A stretch of 64,000 nucleotides of DNA from Mactromeris polynyma. Its lineage: Eukaryota > Mollusca > Bivalvia > Venerida > Mactridae. Positions 22,107 through 35,700 of the stretch are shown here, one piece after another. Below the pieces are notes generated by a model. That model did no database searches and had not been told where the DNA came from. It worked only from the letters and a program-made list of their open reading frames with translations. Each line of letters starts with the position of its first letter. Position 1 is the stretch's first letter. Made by a program: the position numbers and the translations under genes. The stretch covers positions 625,001-689,000 of the forward strand of contig JASFXZ010000035.1 in the NCBI GenBank assembly GCA_032209605.1, read 5' to 3'.

Positions 22107-22685
22107 TTACTCCGCGAGGAGTGACTTGAAGGCATCCAGGGTAGGTGCAGATACTGTACTGGCTGGGAGAATGTTCCATTCTCGTACTGTCCTCGGGAAG
22201 TAGGAGTTTGCCAGTACCTGGTCTGTTATTCTCTCCTGGAATAGCCGGTGTTGGCCTCTGGTTCGGGCATCGATGCTGTGGAGGTACCTGTCTGTGTTGA
22301 TGTCTACAAGATTGTTGTGGATATTGTACATCATGGACAGCCAGCTATGTCTTCGACGTTGTTCGAGGGACTCCCACTTTAGGTCTTTTAGCATGTGTGT
22401 GACTCATCCTGGGGTCTTCGTAGAATAGTCATTGAAGACAAAGATGGCTGCTCTACGCTGAACCTGCTCGATAGCTTTGATGTGGTTTTGCTTGTGTGGG
22501 TCCCAAACAGTGGCTGCATTTTCAATCGAGGGTCGAACCATGGCCCTGTAGGAAGCTTCCTTGACAGGTGGTGTGCATTCCCTCAGATTCCTGCTTGTTA
22601 TGTTGCCTATGTGCTTCTCCCAGGTGAGGCTTTCAGTGATGGTGACTCCAACATGCCGTGTACATGCCCATTGAACCATAACCAT
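22107..22685 (-). pseudogene. Non-LTR retrotransposon (Jockey/CR1-like) reverse transcriptase C-terminus
   Basis: About 190 codons with the typical end of a LINE polymerase: HVGVTITESLTWEKHI, ENAATVWDPH, VQRRAAIFVFNDY, then MLKDLKWESLEQRR, and finally FPRTVREWNILPAS and APTLDAFKSLL. The frame is continuous across 22685-22107 but broken by one in-frame TGA at 22406-22404. A short stretch between NITS and RNLRECTP seems deleted relative to family members. The polymerase core is absent, so this is a 5'-truncated dead copy. Confidence 0.85.
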
Positions 22686-23039
22686 TCATAAATACATTAT
22701 GACTTTTTATGTTGTTATTTTACTTTCACTTTGCATGTTACCGGAAAATGTCAAATTATGAAATAATTTGGGAAGTATTTATAGGACTATACATGTACGC
22801 ATCTGCAAGACCCAAAATCCGATCTTTTGCGTAAAAATCAGTTATTTCCAAAATATCTGTCACTCACCCGGAAGTTGAGAACTACCGGATTTTCTGTCTG
22901 TAATCTTGCTCTCGCCAAATCTTGTTTCTGTTATGCAATATATAAATACATTGTATATATTTTTGCGCCAGTTTTTTTGTTAATTTTGAAGCGTTGTTTA
23001 TCAAACCATTGCTTTGTTAAGCCTGGGCACTTTGAAAAG
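22686..23039. other. Nothing recognised
   Basis: AT-rich spacer between the LINE remnant and the SGNH fragment. Confidence 0.35.
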
Positions 23040-23337
23040 TCATCTCTCGTCATAATTTTTCGCAATGAAGACGTTTTTTACCCCTGAATCGTACAAATCA
23101 TCAACCATATTACAAATTCTTTGAAAAATTTCGTTTGGAGTTGAGATGGTTGTGATATCGTTTCCCCCGAGATTTAAAAAGACTGTATCTGCCTGAGAGT
23201 CTAACGGTCTACGGTAGAGTAAGTTGTCTATGCGGTCAGTTCTCAAACCGCCCGCAAACAATCATGCGTTCTTTGGCTACACAGTGAGAGTGAAGACGTC
23301 TAATATAGCTATCACCAAACATAGCAATCTTAGCCAT
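23040..23337 (-). pseudogene. SGNH/GDSL hydrolase-like domain, frameshifted
   Basis: From ATG at 23337 the peptide begins AKIAMFGDSYIRRLHS, carrying a GDSx nucleophile block. After about 25 codons a frame change is needed to continue into LRTDRIDNLLYRRP and VFLNLGGNDI, which carries the GxND block typical of SGNH hydrolases. The remainder (IFQRICNMVDDLYDSG) ends at TAG before the catalytic Asp-x-x-His block. Such SGNH modules occur in invertebrate mobile elements as well as host genes. Here it is a broken fragment. Confidence 0.6.
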
Positions 23338-24474
23338 GATTAAGTCAGAGACTGAACAAACTATAGCAAATCTAACTATTTATACACCAGATAACATTGA
23401 GTAATATGTGCTGCTTGGTGCTAAATGAAAACACAAGCAGCAATTACTGACCTGCTGCTCAAGCCGTAATTAGGATCAATCAAAATTATTGTTAGTGTTT
23501 TTTTATCACACATTTGGAACAAGACTGAGCTGCTACCAAAGCCGTAATTAGACTCAAACTAAATTATTTATTGTTGAATTATTAGCGAGCATTGAGTTTA
23601 ATATATCTTTCGAAAATACGTTGTTCAAAAACATCTAATTAACACAGGTAACAAAACGCTTGCAATCTCATTTACTTCAATACAATAATACGTCTGCACG
23701 ACAAATCACCTGTGAGGTATAGAAACGGAGACCGGACACCGAGGAAATCAAAGTGCTGTAGGGACGGTTCGTAGGTTTATAGGACGACTATATTTTTATT
23801 TGATTTGAATATGTCAGTGGATGAAATAAACCATACTGTCTGAGTGGTCATCAATTAGTGAATTTATTACAGTAACTTTCGCAGAACAGTTTTGATAAAT
23901 TCAGTAGACTAATGTATGAACACAAGTGTGTCATTCTATTTTGATCATAAAGGCTAAATAAACAATTAGATTTAAAAACAAATCGCCCCTAGACACTCAA
24001 TATTGTAACAGTCATCGTTGTGAGGAAATTGTGACGTCATGCTATACAGCTGAATTACTAAGATGTTATTATACAGGACGGCTATGCTTCAACCCGTCAA
24101 AATAAGATCTAAATGTACATGTACGTGGTGGAGTGGTGTATGTATGATGGCTAATCTGGAACAAATGTTCATATGTCTATCTGTGAGGAAGGCCGACTTT
24201 GCCGTTTCAAAGCAGAACATATATTTTCTTTACAAATATAATGGCAAGTCTCACATTGTTGCCTATCCTTTTTAAATAATTTTGAAACTTTGCTTGTAGA
24301 TTTCCCACGTTTATACTGTATTTTATTACTCATGCCATTAACCCTCTTGCAAGTGACTCTAGTTCGTCCAGATCTTATTCGCATCATTAAAACCAGTCCA
24401 TAGCAGGGGAAGTAACTGCTTCATTATATCCCACTCATTTGTCAGCAGTTTCCTCCCTTGTATTAAGATTATTT
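23338..24474. other. Nothing recognised beyond short duplicated phrases
   Basis: The phrase 'aagccgtaattag' occurs at about 23462 and 23540 in a diverged local duplication. No gene was recognised. Confidence 0.35.
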
Positions 24475-24939
24475 AACAGCAAATAAATAAATTAATGCGC
24501 TGTATATGAACGTATATGGACAAAGTGAGGCCATTATCTATGATCATGTGACTTGGTGTGCCGAATATCGGATATTTGGCATACTTCCAGGTGTGCCGAA
24601 TATTGATAGTTGGTATACTTCCGGTGTGACGTTATTGTTTAGCGCGGGAAACATCGACGTTCGGACGACAAACATTAAAATGGATGATCCGCCTGTTGGG
24701 ATTAAGAAGTCGATGTTTGTATTTAAAATTTGTCAAAATCTGTGTAAATAGACTTTTAAAGAATTTCAAACCACAATTTTACACCTGTATATCTAGACAT
24801 TCTATATTCTAAACCGTTTCTAAAATGTTCAATTATTTCCAATACATTATTTAACATTATTCAAACATATGCAATAAAAAGGTAATGGAACAGGACTAGT
24901 GTGCCTTGCTGCGATATTGGCATACTATAAGAGATATTA

Positions 24940-26690
24940 ACATAAGGACTTAAGCCTTACGGTGATATTGGCATCCTATGAGAGATATTGGCATAAGGGC
25001 TTTAGCCTTACGGTGATATTGGCATCCTATGAGAGATATTGGCATAAGGGCTTTAGCCTTACGGTGATATTGACATCCCATGAGAGATATTGGCATAAGG
25101 GCTTTAGCCTTACGGTGATATTGGCATCCTATGAGAGATATTGGCATAAGGGCTTTAGCCTTACAGTGATATTGGCATCCTATGAGAGATATTGACATAA
25201 GGGCTTTAGCCTTACGGCGATATTGGCATCCAATGAGAGATATTGGCATAAGGGCTTTAGCCTTACGGCGATATTGGCATCCAATGAGAGATATTGGCAT
25301 AAGGGCTTTAGCCTTATGGTGATATTGGCATACTACGAGAGATATTGGCCTAAGGGCTTTAGCCTTACGGTGATGTTGGCATACTACGAGATATATTGGC
25401 CAAAGGGCTTTAGCCTAACAGCGATATTGGAATAGAAGGAGGAATATTGGCCTAAGCGCTTTAGCTTAACAGCAATATTAGCATACTAGGAGAGATATTG
25501 GCTTAAGCGCTTTAGACTAGCAGCGATATTGGTATACTAGGAGAGATATTGACCTGAGGACTTTAGCCTTACAGTGATATTGGCATACTAGGAGAGATAT
25601 TGACCTGAGGACTTTAGCCTTACGGTGATATTGGCATACTTGGAGAGATATTGGCCCGAGGACTTTAGCCTGACGGTGATATTGGCATACTAGGAGAGAT
25701 ATTGGCCAAAGGACTTTAGCCTTACGGTGATATTGGCATACTTGGAGAGATATTCGCCCGAGGACTTTAGCCTGACGGTGATATTGGCATACTAGGAGAG
25801 ATATTGACCTGAGGACTTTAGCCTTACGGTGATATTGGCATACTTGGAGAGATATTGGCATAAGGGCTTTAGCCTTACAGTGATATTGGCATCCTATGAG
25901 AGATATTGGCATAAGGGCTTTAGCCTTACGGCGATATTGGCATCCAATGAGAGATATTGGCATAAGGGCTTTAGCCTTACGGCGATATTGGCATCCAATG
26001 AGAGATATTGGCATAAGGGCTTTAGCCTTATGGTGATATTGGCATACTACGAGAGATATTGGCCTAAGGGCTTTAGCCTTACGGTGATGTTGGCATACTA
26101 CGAGATATATTGGCCAAAGGGCTTTAGCCTAACAGCGATATTGGAATAGTAGGAGGAATATTGGCCTAAGCGCTTTAGCTTTACAGCAATATTAGCATAC
26201 TAGGAGAGATATTGGCTTAAGCGCTTTAGACTAGCAGCGATATTGGTATACTAGGAGAGATATTGACCTGAGGACTTTAGCCTTACGGTGATATTGGCAT
26301 ACTAGGAGAGATATTGACCTGAGGACTTTAGCCTTACGGTGATATTGGCATACTTGGAGAGATATTGGCCCGAGGACTTTAGTCTGACGGTGATATTGGC
26401 ATACTAGGAGAGATATTGGCCAAAGGACTTTAGCCTTACGGTGATATTGGCATACTTGGAGAGATATTGGCCCGAGGACTTTAGCCTGACGGTGATATTG
26501 GCATACTAGGAGAGATATTGACCTGAGGACTTTAGCCTTACGGTGATATTGGCATACTTGGAGAGATATTGACCTGAGGACTTTAGCCTTACGGTGATAT
26601 TGGCATACTTGGAGAGATATTGGCCCGAGGACTTTAGCCTTACGGTGATATTGGCATACTAGGAGAGATATTGGCCAAAGGGCTTTGCTA
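24940..26690. repeat. 51-bp tandem array with 14-unit higher-order repeat
   Basis: About 34 copies of a unit containing 'ggtgatattggcatcctatg' and 'ataagggctttagcctta'. The block from about 25130 to 25800 recurs 714 bp later (14 x 51), including its rare variants. The period is 17 codons, so frames up to 165 codons stay open on both strands; these are not genes. Confidence 0.95.
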
Positions 26691-26999
26691 TAGTGTTGCT
26701 TTATGATATCAGCAAACTAGGTAAATAAACAAGTAAACAAGCTTATTAACTGATCATTTTAAAATTGATTTAGAATGTACATTATTTTTCTAGAAAATGT
26801 AAATAGATCTAACTTTGACAGTTTGTTATGAATGTTTAAAATGCTTAAAGGTCCTCTAATTCCAAACATCGATATCTATCCCGCAATTGGCGGATCATCT
26901 ATTTGGATGTCGGCCGTCTGTTTACTGTTTCATTACAGAACGTCGACGTTTCCTGCGCTAAACAAAGGAGTGACAAAGGTAGTTTGCCAAATATCTGAT

Positions 27000-27250
27000 A
27001 TTCGGCACATCTGGAAGTATGCCAACTATCCGACATTCGGCACATCAGAAAGTATGCCAACTATCCAACATTCGGCACATCAGGAAGTAGGCCAACTATC
27101 CGACATTCGGCACATCAGGAAGTGTGCCAACTATCCAACATTCGGCACATCAGGAAGTGTGCCAACTATCCAACATTCGGCACATCAGGAAGTGTGCCAA
27201 CTATCCAACATTCGGCACATCAGTAAGTAGGCCAACTATCCGACATTCGG
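27000..27250. repeat. 35-bp tandem array in right arm
   Basis: About seven copies of 'ttcggcacatcaggaagtgt' plus 'gccaactatccaaca' at a 35-bp step (27004, 27039, 27074 and onward). The corresponding place in the left arm has only about two. Confidence 0.9.
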
Positions 27251-27336
27251 TACACCAAGTCACATGATCATAGATATTGGCCTCATGTTGTCCATATACG
27301 TTTATATACAGCACATTTATTTATTTATTTGTTGTT

Positions 27337-28005
27337 ACATCTATTGTTGTTGTTCCTGCTGCTGTTATTGTTGCTTATTTTTGCTTATATTGTGTCTACT
27401 GCTATTATTGTTGTAGTGGATGGATGGACAGGGCACATATACTACACCATCATCAGAAACAACAATATAGCACAAATACCACATCATCATCATCTACAGG
27501 AACAACAATATACTACAAATACCATTTCATCATCTACAGGAACAAGAATATAGCATCACCATACCACACAACACCATCACCACCACCACCACCATAACAA
27601 CACTTAACTTACCACATAAGCAACAACATCATCAACTGCATAACACCACATAAGCAACAACATTATCATCATCATCAACAACATAAAAACACTAAGGCTT
27701 CCACATAAGCAACATCATAATCATCATCATCATCAACAGCATAACAACACTTCAGCTATTGCATAAGCAACAACATTATCATCATTATCAACAGCATAAC
27801 AACACTTAGTCTACCACATAAGCAACAACATCATCAACATCAGCAGCATAACAACATTTAGGCTACCACATAAGCAACAACAACACCATCAACAGCATAA
27901 CAACTCATCTGTTACCGCATAAGCCGTTACAACATTATCATCATCAACAACCCAGCACCAATACCTCATTAATTACAGCATCAGCATGAAGAGTAAGTTT
28001 CAGAT
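27337..28005. repeat. Trinucleotide-rich microsatellite region
   Basis: TTG-rich sequence (27330-27420) is followed by CAT/CAA/CAC-rich sequence with repeated 'cataagcaacaacat'. It is low complexity, and any open frame here (for example runs of His/Pro) is unlikely to be coding. Confidence 0.85.
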
Positions 28006-28114
28006 TCCACTCTGTTATTCACTCTATGATAGGTTCATCAATACTAGATGCCCAAGGGCAACATGTCAAGCCCGTCTACTGTCAAAATATTAAGAGAATA
28101 GTCTACCATACCCA

Positions 28115-28890
28115 TTTGTAACTTTTGAAGTGTTTTGAAATTTTGACCTTTGAGCCATGTACTGGTAAGGTATGGGTCTTGCACAACACATGAGGTCACC
28201 TTGGCGAACATTTGTGCCAAGTAATTTGAAAATCCCCAATAGATGACAGTGTAATATTCCGGAAACAATGTTTTTGAATTATTTTTTTTACCTCAGTGTG
28301 ACCTTGACCTTTGAGCTATGGACACAAGTCTTGCGCACAACAACCCGAGTCATCATGGTGTATATTGGTGCCAAGTTATTTGACAATTTCCCAATTAATT
28401 ATAGTGAAATGGTCCGGACAAAGAAATCTGGACCCATTTTTGACATTTGACCACTAAGTGTGACCTTGACCTTTGAGCTAGTCCATGCCGTATCTTCATG
28501 GTGAACACTTGCGCCAAGTTATTTGAAAATTCCCCAATGAATTACACTGAAATTGTCTGGACAAAGAAATCTTGACCCATTTTAGACATTTGACCACCAA
28601 GTGTGACCTTGACCTTTGAGCTACGGACATGGGGTTTTGCGGGCACCGTTTGATTATGGTGAACATTGGTGCTAAGTAATTTAAAAATCCCACATTAAAT
28701 GACAGTGCAATACTCCGAACAAGATGTTTTTAGCCATTTTTTACGTTTGATCTCCAAATGTGACCTTGACCTTTGAATTGGGTATTAGTCCTGGACGCGA
28801 CACTCCGTCTCACAATGGTGAACGTTTGTGACAAGTCATTTGAAAATACTCCAATAAGTGAGTAAAGGTCCGGACAAAGCAAATCCGGAC
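28115..28890. repeat. ~160-bp diverged tandem repeat with TGACCTTGACCTTTGA
   Basis: About 4-5 copies containing 'gtgaccttgacctttgagct', 'tgccaagtaatttgaaaat' and 'gtccggacaaagaaatc'. Cores lie near 28300, 28460, 28610 and 28765. I associate this family from memory with dispersed bivalve repeats. Confidence 0.8.
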
Positions 28891-29754
28891 GCACGCACCC
28901 ACATACACCAGACCGCCATTGTGTCGACTATGTCGAGTTCACCGCAAGCGGGATAGATAATAAAACAAGCCAGAATATCAAAACAAAACAAGATTGGTAT
29001 TGATAACATAAATTGATTTATTTGTTGATTAATACAACATCTATTGTTTATCATAAACATATTCATAAGAATAAAACATCTCAATAATTAAATCTTATTT
29101 GGTAAAATAACTAGAGTGGAAATTTATGTTTTCCCACACACCACAGAATGATACAATCATGAAGAATTAATCACCACAAAACATCAAGCAAATAAAACTT
29201 ACCCATTGATATATATACAAAATGTACTACAAGCTATGTGAGTGCTAAATGTACCCGCCTTGTGTGCCAGATTTCTCACAACTGATCATGGGACACTATA
29301 GATTAAAGTCATTAAAAATGGTATATAAACTGAGAGTTCTGTAAGTCAATGTAGTTCAAAATCTCTAAAATGTCCACTAAATATTTCTTTTTAACAAATA
29401 AAACAATAAATTCAATTCTATATAAGTAAACAAGAGTGAAATAAACTTAAATATTGTTTATCTCAGTGACTGATGTGAAAAAATGACGCCTTTTCTTAAA
29501 AATCGCTATTTTATAAAAATCATAAATTTACCAAAAATGCAAAAAACACCTTTTTTTGGAATTTTGTATCAAAACTTACATCAACTTGTAGGAAATGCTC
29601 TAATGTAAAGAATACATGGTCACATGACTTGTTTCCCTTCAGTAATAAAAAAGTTATGACAATTTTTGTCCGCTCATTTTTTCAAGTTTTCATCGAAATT
29701 TGATGACAAAGTCGCTTTTTTCCATGAATTGTTCACTGAAACAAAATGAAACAT
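28891..29754. other. Probable 3' UTR of the NACHT gene, and spacer
   Basis: AT-rich. The minus strand has an AATAAA at 29023-29018, about 735 nt past the stop at 29755. No other gene was recognised. Confidence 0.35.
29018..29023 (-). terminator. Candidate polyadenylation signal of the NACHT gene
   Basis: AATAAA on the minus strand downstream of the stop codon. Placement is plausible but not proven. Confidence 0.3.
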
Positions 29755-32700
29755 TTACTGACAATTTGTTGTTTCAAATGCTAACATCAAACCATCGAGA
29801 TCTCTACCTTTATATCTACCTTTATACGTGATGTTTACTGTAGGTATTGATGTAAGATACTCGGACATATCATCCAACGATTCCTGCACTGAAAGTTCTC
29901 TGTGAGTTTCTCCATCAACTGATGTAATCTTACATTCATATAACCAAACTTCTATCACAGTTTTATTGTTTACAAAATTCTCAATGAAAGAATGAAAATA
30001 TTGACGACTCATTGTGACATCATACAGCTCTATCTCCACTTGTGTTACATGAGGATGTAGTTGTAATAAAACATCATCAGGTAACTTCATGTACCGCAGT
30101 GCTAGATGCTTGATACATGGAAGAGTGTTCACTGTGCGTCTCAAGGTGTTCACTGCATTGTCATCTAACACCTTACCTCCAATGATATTAAGACATTCAA
30201 GTTGTGAATCCTTAATACAGTTAAATACATCAATATAACAACTAACAATCCTCTCAGATAATGGACCCAATGCGATGTACTTTAAACTAGAATTGTTTAC
30301 ATTATTACATAAAATATTAACATCCCACAGCTGTAATGAAGTGAGTTTTGTATGATGTGGAAGATTTAGAGTCAATGTACAGTCTCTATCAACAAGCTGG
30401 TGATTATCACAATACACACCGGACAATCTTATATTTTCAATGAGAACTTTGTCAGACAGAAATTTCACCAGATTATGTAAACTGTTATGTTGCATTTTAA
30501 CATAATTCAGAGACAAAGATGTCAGATGTTGGAGACTTTGTCTTCCAATTATAGACAAAAAAACTGATGTCGGGCGACTTCTCACAGGTAATTCTGGTAT
30601 CAATGGTTTTGTATCAGAATCACCTTTAATACAAACAGTGTGCAGAGTTGATTTATTCTTTAATATGAACTGAGTGAACTTTTTGTAATCAGCAGGCAAC
30701 ACTTTACCAACATTTAAACCTTGGATATGATTTATCTTATCAAACTCTTCCAAATATTCGCCATTAACAGAATGGATTGATTTTACACATTTTCTGTTTA
30801 AGCATAGATTGTTTTTCAAAAGGTCAACATTAGAATTGATAGCATCAGAGTCATCAGAATCATCAGAATCAATATCATCAATAATCAAGTTTCCATCAAA
30901 AATAAAATCTTCAAGCTTAAATGAAACATTTGCATCATTAGATCCACAGACTTCCTTCAAACAATTTATAACCATATTCTGCAGTGATTTGATTTGCTTA
31001 CTGTAAGAATCAGGGTCATAGTGAAATATAGCATTTCTTCTGCATAACCGTAAATCATCAGATATTGTACAGTAAATATTCTTAAACAATAATTCAGTTC
31101 TACGACAAGAAAATCCAGCCAGTAAAAGAAAAAAGTTACTGTATTGCACTACATCATTTATAGATTTCCATTTCTTAACAACATCATCAAATGCATCATT
31201 TAAGTCAAATGAAGATACAAACAAAGAAGCAAAAAATTCAAGATAGCTCTTGTGCAAATAGGACAATTTTTGTTCTTGTTTTCCAAATTGACCGATTACT
31301 TTGTTTTTTGATAAAATGCCAATTTTGCACAAAACATTAATTTCTTCCGTGGAAACAAAATAAGGTTCTGACATTAATTGTTCTTCAGTGAATACAAGAA
31401 CTGATTCATCCTGTTTGAACAATGATCTAAATGATAGTAAACACATTTTCTCTAAAAGTGAAAAATATTTTTTGAAATAAACAAGCTTTGTGAGTATATC
31501 AGGAAGTGGTATGGTACATGCTGCTGATAGTGGAAACTCAATTTTTCTCTTTTCAGCTTTTTTGAAGAGCATATTCACAATGTTACTATATATAAGTGCT
31601 CTAGACATGTCAGTCAGTTTATGGTCAAACCATACTGCTACCAAATGTGCAGCAATCATTGGTATACGTATCTGTTCTTGAAGTCCACACTCCTTGATGT
31701 CTCTTATAAAATCATCTGGATTCTTGTTGTCCTTAGTTTTGTCATTAATATGATTTACTATTTCTTTAACAAAACACTTTGTGGAATTTTTAGTGATCCC
31801 CGTCATCTGAATTTGAATGTCCAGATCCTTACGCGATAGTCTTACATTTTCTACTTTGTAAGGTCTGCACGTTGTGAGGTAGGTACATTTCTCAGATGGA
31901 AATTGTCTAGGTAATTCACGGTTTTTATTTTCATTTCTCTGGGGGGACCACTCATCAAGTGCATCAAGAATTATTAGGCAATTTCTTTGTTGGAGAACAT
32001 TTTTTAACATTAATTTAATGATGTCTTCCTGCATAGATGTAGTGTAGAAATATTGCTCTATTATCATATCTAATACATCTTCATGAACACTATCCCTGAG
32101 AGATATATAAAAAACAAAGTCAAAATTCTTCATGAAATCAATGTCCTTCTGCAGATTGTCATTACCAATGTTTTCACCACACTTACACCATAACAATGCC
32201 ATACACTGGCAAAATGATGTTTTGCCAACCCCAGCATCACCAGTTACATAAATATTTCTGAAAGGTTTGTCATCCTTAAGAAATATCTCCTTATAAGATG
32301 AAATTGGATAATTTTCCTCTTCTTGCTGTGACCTGTGATAAGGTATACGACACATATTTGGACGTTGATAGATTGTCAAAAGCTCCATCTTATCTTCATC
32401 TTCCCCACACAAAGGTGAAACAGGCAAGGTACAACACTTTTCTTTGTAAATCTTCATAAGGTGATTTCTGAGATCTGAAATTGTGGAAAATAGGTATGTT
32501 AATAATAAAGCAAATGTAAGATTGGCATTCCAGTCATGTTAAAAGGTGCGAACTTATGTCTATACATACTTGAAATGTCAATTATTCTGTCACAACATAT
32601 GAGACATGAACAGACATTCCCCTATCTTTTGTAGATAAGGTAGAAAAAATGCAACAATTTGCTATATAATTTCAAATATCAAACTTGTAGAGGATTTCCT

Positions 32701-35700
32701 GAGGTGAACATTCTGACCAATGTGACATTTAGGGTGTCAACTGGTCAAGTGATGCCACATGCCGGACACAGGGTGATCACAACTATTGATATTGAACTCT
32801 TTGTGCTCAGCTGATCTAAAATCGATCATTGTACAAAATTCATATTGAGACAACAGACACCATGTCCATGATTAATTGAAGATTTCTTTTTCTGCCAAAT
32901 AAATAATGGTTCAAACTAAGATGTTAAAGCAAGAATGTCTATGTTCAATAGAACATAAAGCATTACAGGAACATATATTTACATGTACAGTCATGTGATA
33001 ATTGTCCAACATTCCATTCAGACACTTTTTATACTGTACATAAGTTATTTTGGAGTTGTTTCATATATCGCCTGTTATCCTATGATTCATCAATATTAAA
33101 CAACCGTATACCTGATTCATCCATGTCCAATTGTTTAGGTTTCCATTCATGAAGAGTCTGTTCTATATGTTCTAATTGTCTCTTTGTACCTTCTTGTCCA
33201 TCTTTTATTTCTACAATATCACGTTTCATGTTCGATTGACCCTCATTTATTTCTACAATATCACGTTTCATGTCCGACTGACCATTTTTTATTTCAGACA
33301 GACCAAGTTTTAAATCTTCAATTCCACGGTCAATTAAATTTTCCATGTCATTCCACGCTTTAATGTCCTGAACATGGCGTCTCTTCAATTCTTCATCGAC
33401 ATTCATTTTCTCTGCAGAATTGATTAACGAGGATAGGTTTGGAATTCCACAAACTGTGTTCAGTCTAATCAGAATCTGCAAGATAATAAGGGCAGATTTG
33501 ACGTTTTTATCACTTAATAAATGTATGATGTAATCACAAACTCAATATATAGATAACATATTTTTGTGGTTTTCATAAACAAAGGTTCAAAGTAAACACA
33601 GCAAAACACTTTCTACATAAATGAACAATAAATGTCTGTAAAACATGTATGCTCCTGACAGGCACCTTGACATTCGCAAGATATTCATCAGACAAGGGAT
33701 GGTCCAATGACAGACGGCTGGACTGACCGACAAACATGTGCAAAGCAATACTTTATCTTGAGGAGTGATCGGGAAAGCAAACTGCTCAAGATGACGATGG
33801 GTTCATCATATAAATAGTGTTAACTGCAGATGTTTATAAGCATCCCTGCATTATAATACAAACCGTTTTACTTCAGTTCTGTAACTGATTGAAGTTAAAT
33901 ACAGAACAATACACATTGTATTTTAACCTTACAACATTCGATAAGTCAGATGTATTGAGTTATGACAATTTAAAGATCAATAAATGACAGTGCCTGTGTT
34001 TATTTCATACATTTTACCAGTAAATATTACTGTGCCAAAATAAACAAGAGTGGCAAATGTCACAAAATACGCCCGTCACAAGTCAGAGATCAGAGTTGAA
34101 ACAAGACAAATTTTATGTAATTTCTAAATTCAAAGGGTAATAACTCCCGAGTGACTTGAGGGATATGGCTGGTTATCAAACTTGGCCGAGATATTATGCC
34201 CCAAGTTTAGTAAAGATCGGATGAAAACTCTTTGACTTGAAGAGAGCGGACAAGGCTAATTTTTGATAATTCAAGGGCCATAATTCTGAAGTGACTGGGG
34301 CGATATGGCTGGTTATTGAACTTGGCCCAGATATTATGCCCACAAACATTTTCACCAAGTTTGGTAATGATCGGATGAAAACTCTGACTTAGAGAGCGAA
34401 CAAGGCCAATTTTTCATAATTCAAGGGCCATAATTCTGAATTGCCTAAGGTGATGTGGCTGGTTATCGAACTTGGCCCAGATATTATGCCCACAAACATT
34501 TTCACCAAGTTTGGTAAAGATCAGATAAAAACTCTGACTTAGAGAGCGGACAAGGCTAATTTGGCCAATCTTTGATAATTCAAGGGCCATAATTCTGAAG
34601 TGCCTAAGGCGATGTGGCTGGTTATCGAACTTGGCCGAGATATTAAGCCCACAACCGTTTTACCAAGTTTGGTAAAGATCGGATGAAAACACACTAAGAG
34701 AGCGGAAACCATGTGGACGCCGCCCGCTGCCCAGCCCACCAGCCATTGGTGTTCCCATGATACGTCCCGTTTTTCAAAGGGGCGTATAAAAAAAATATTC
34801 TAAAGGATAAAAAACGATCGTTTCCATGTTTGCAGCGGCATCGAGCATCCCCGAGTCACAACTCTCCGAGTTGATGGATATTGATGTTGATACGGACATT
34901 ATATAAACCATGGTTTAATTGTATATGTTCGTGATGTTGACGATGAACATCGCATTTTGAAAACAAACTTTTCTAATAGATTGCTGTCAATGATAATTGG
35001 CTATTGGAACAACTGTAATTATGGTAGAATGGTACACCTATTTGTCCACTGCTCATATTGAAGCTCTTTGAATAATTCTGGCCCTTATTGTCCCTTGTGT
35101 CATAAATATTTGTGAACATTTTATGTGTCTTTTTTGACAGTTGATATATAAGAAATATAAATTACAATGCTTCTTTTATATAAATCTTGGAAAAGAAAAG
35201 CCTGTTCTTTTAACTATGAAAATTCCCAGTAATTAAATTTCATCCCAAATTGGCAAATTTTACAACGCAAATTTTCCCAATTTATCTAGGTTATTTCCCC
35301 CAAAATGGACAGACAGCTTGTCAATCAATAATACTGGTTCATTTTGTTTTTACAATTGACTTTAATAATGCCACTTACAAACATTTATCAACCATTACTA
35401 ACTTGACATTCCACAAGCAATTGAAAACTAAGCTGCATGGATCAGAGGTGGAGGACAAACGTCACAGAAGGACGTGACTGCCCAGCACAGGAATAGAACA
35501 TAACTTGGTGACAGTGCTCTACCAACTGAGCTAACCGGGCAGACTTTAGAGTTATAATCTTCAACTTGTCTGACTTGAATGTTGACGTTAACCTTAGGCT
35601 GGGGATCTGTGTACAAGAACCACATATAGCCGTGTTATGGTGAACACATACACCTATGTTCAGTCATGGAGGACAGACTTGAATGTTGATGTCAACCTTA

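Larger units (their letters stand above)
24475..27336. mobile_element. Long-inverted-repeat element with 51-bp satellite core, ~2.86 kb
   Basis: Left arm about 24475-24725 and right arm about 26862-27336 are inverted copies: 'gctgtatatgaacgtatatg', 'gatcatgtgacttggtgtgc' and 'catcgacgttc' recur as complements. Between them lies a 51-bp array. The right arm has expanded a 35-bp sub-unit to about 7 copies where the left has about two. The plan matches 18857-20775 but the sequence is unrelated. No transposase was found. Confidence 0.8.

Noticed and set aside
22395..22691. 98-codon plus-strand frame opposite the LINE remnant
   Set aside because: A shadow of the minus-strand reverse transcriptase, which has clear family motifs.
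24950..26149. Several 77-165-codon frames on both strands
   Set aside because: The 51-bp array unit is 17 codons long with no stop in some frames; both strands are open at once.
27277..27597. 106-codon frame ending in a proline run
   Set aside because: Low-complexity trinucleotide sequence.
34539..34739. 66-codon minus frame in the 160-bp repeat
   Set aside because: It lies wholly within a dispersed repeat, with no domain.
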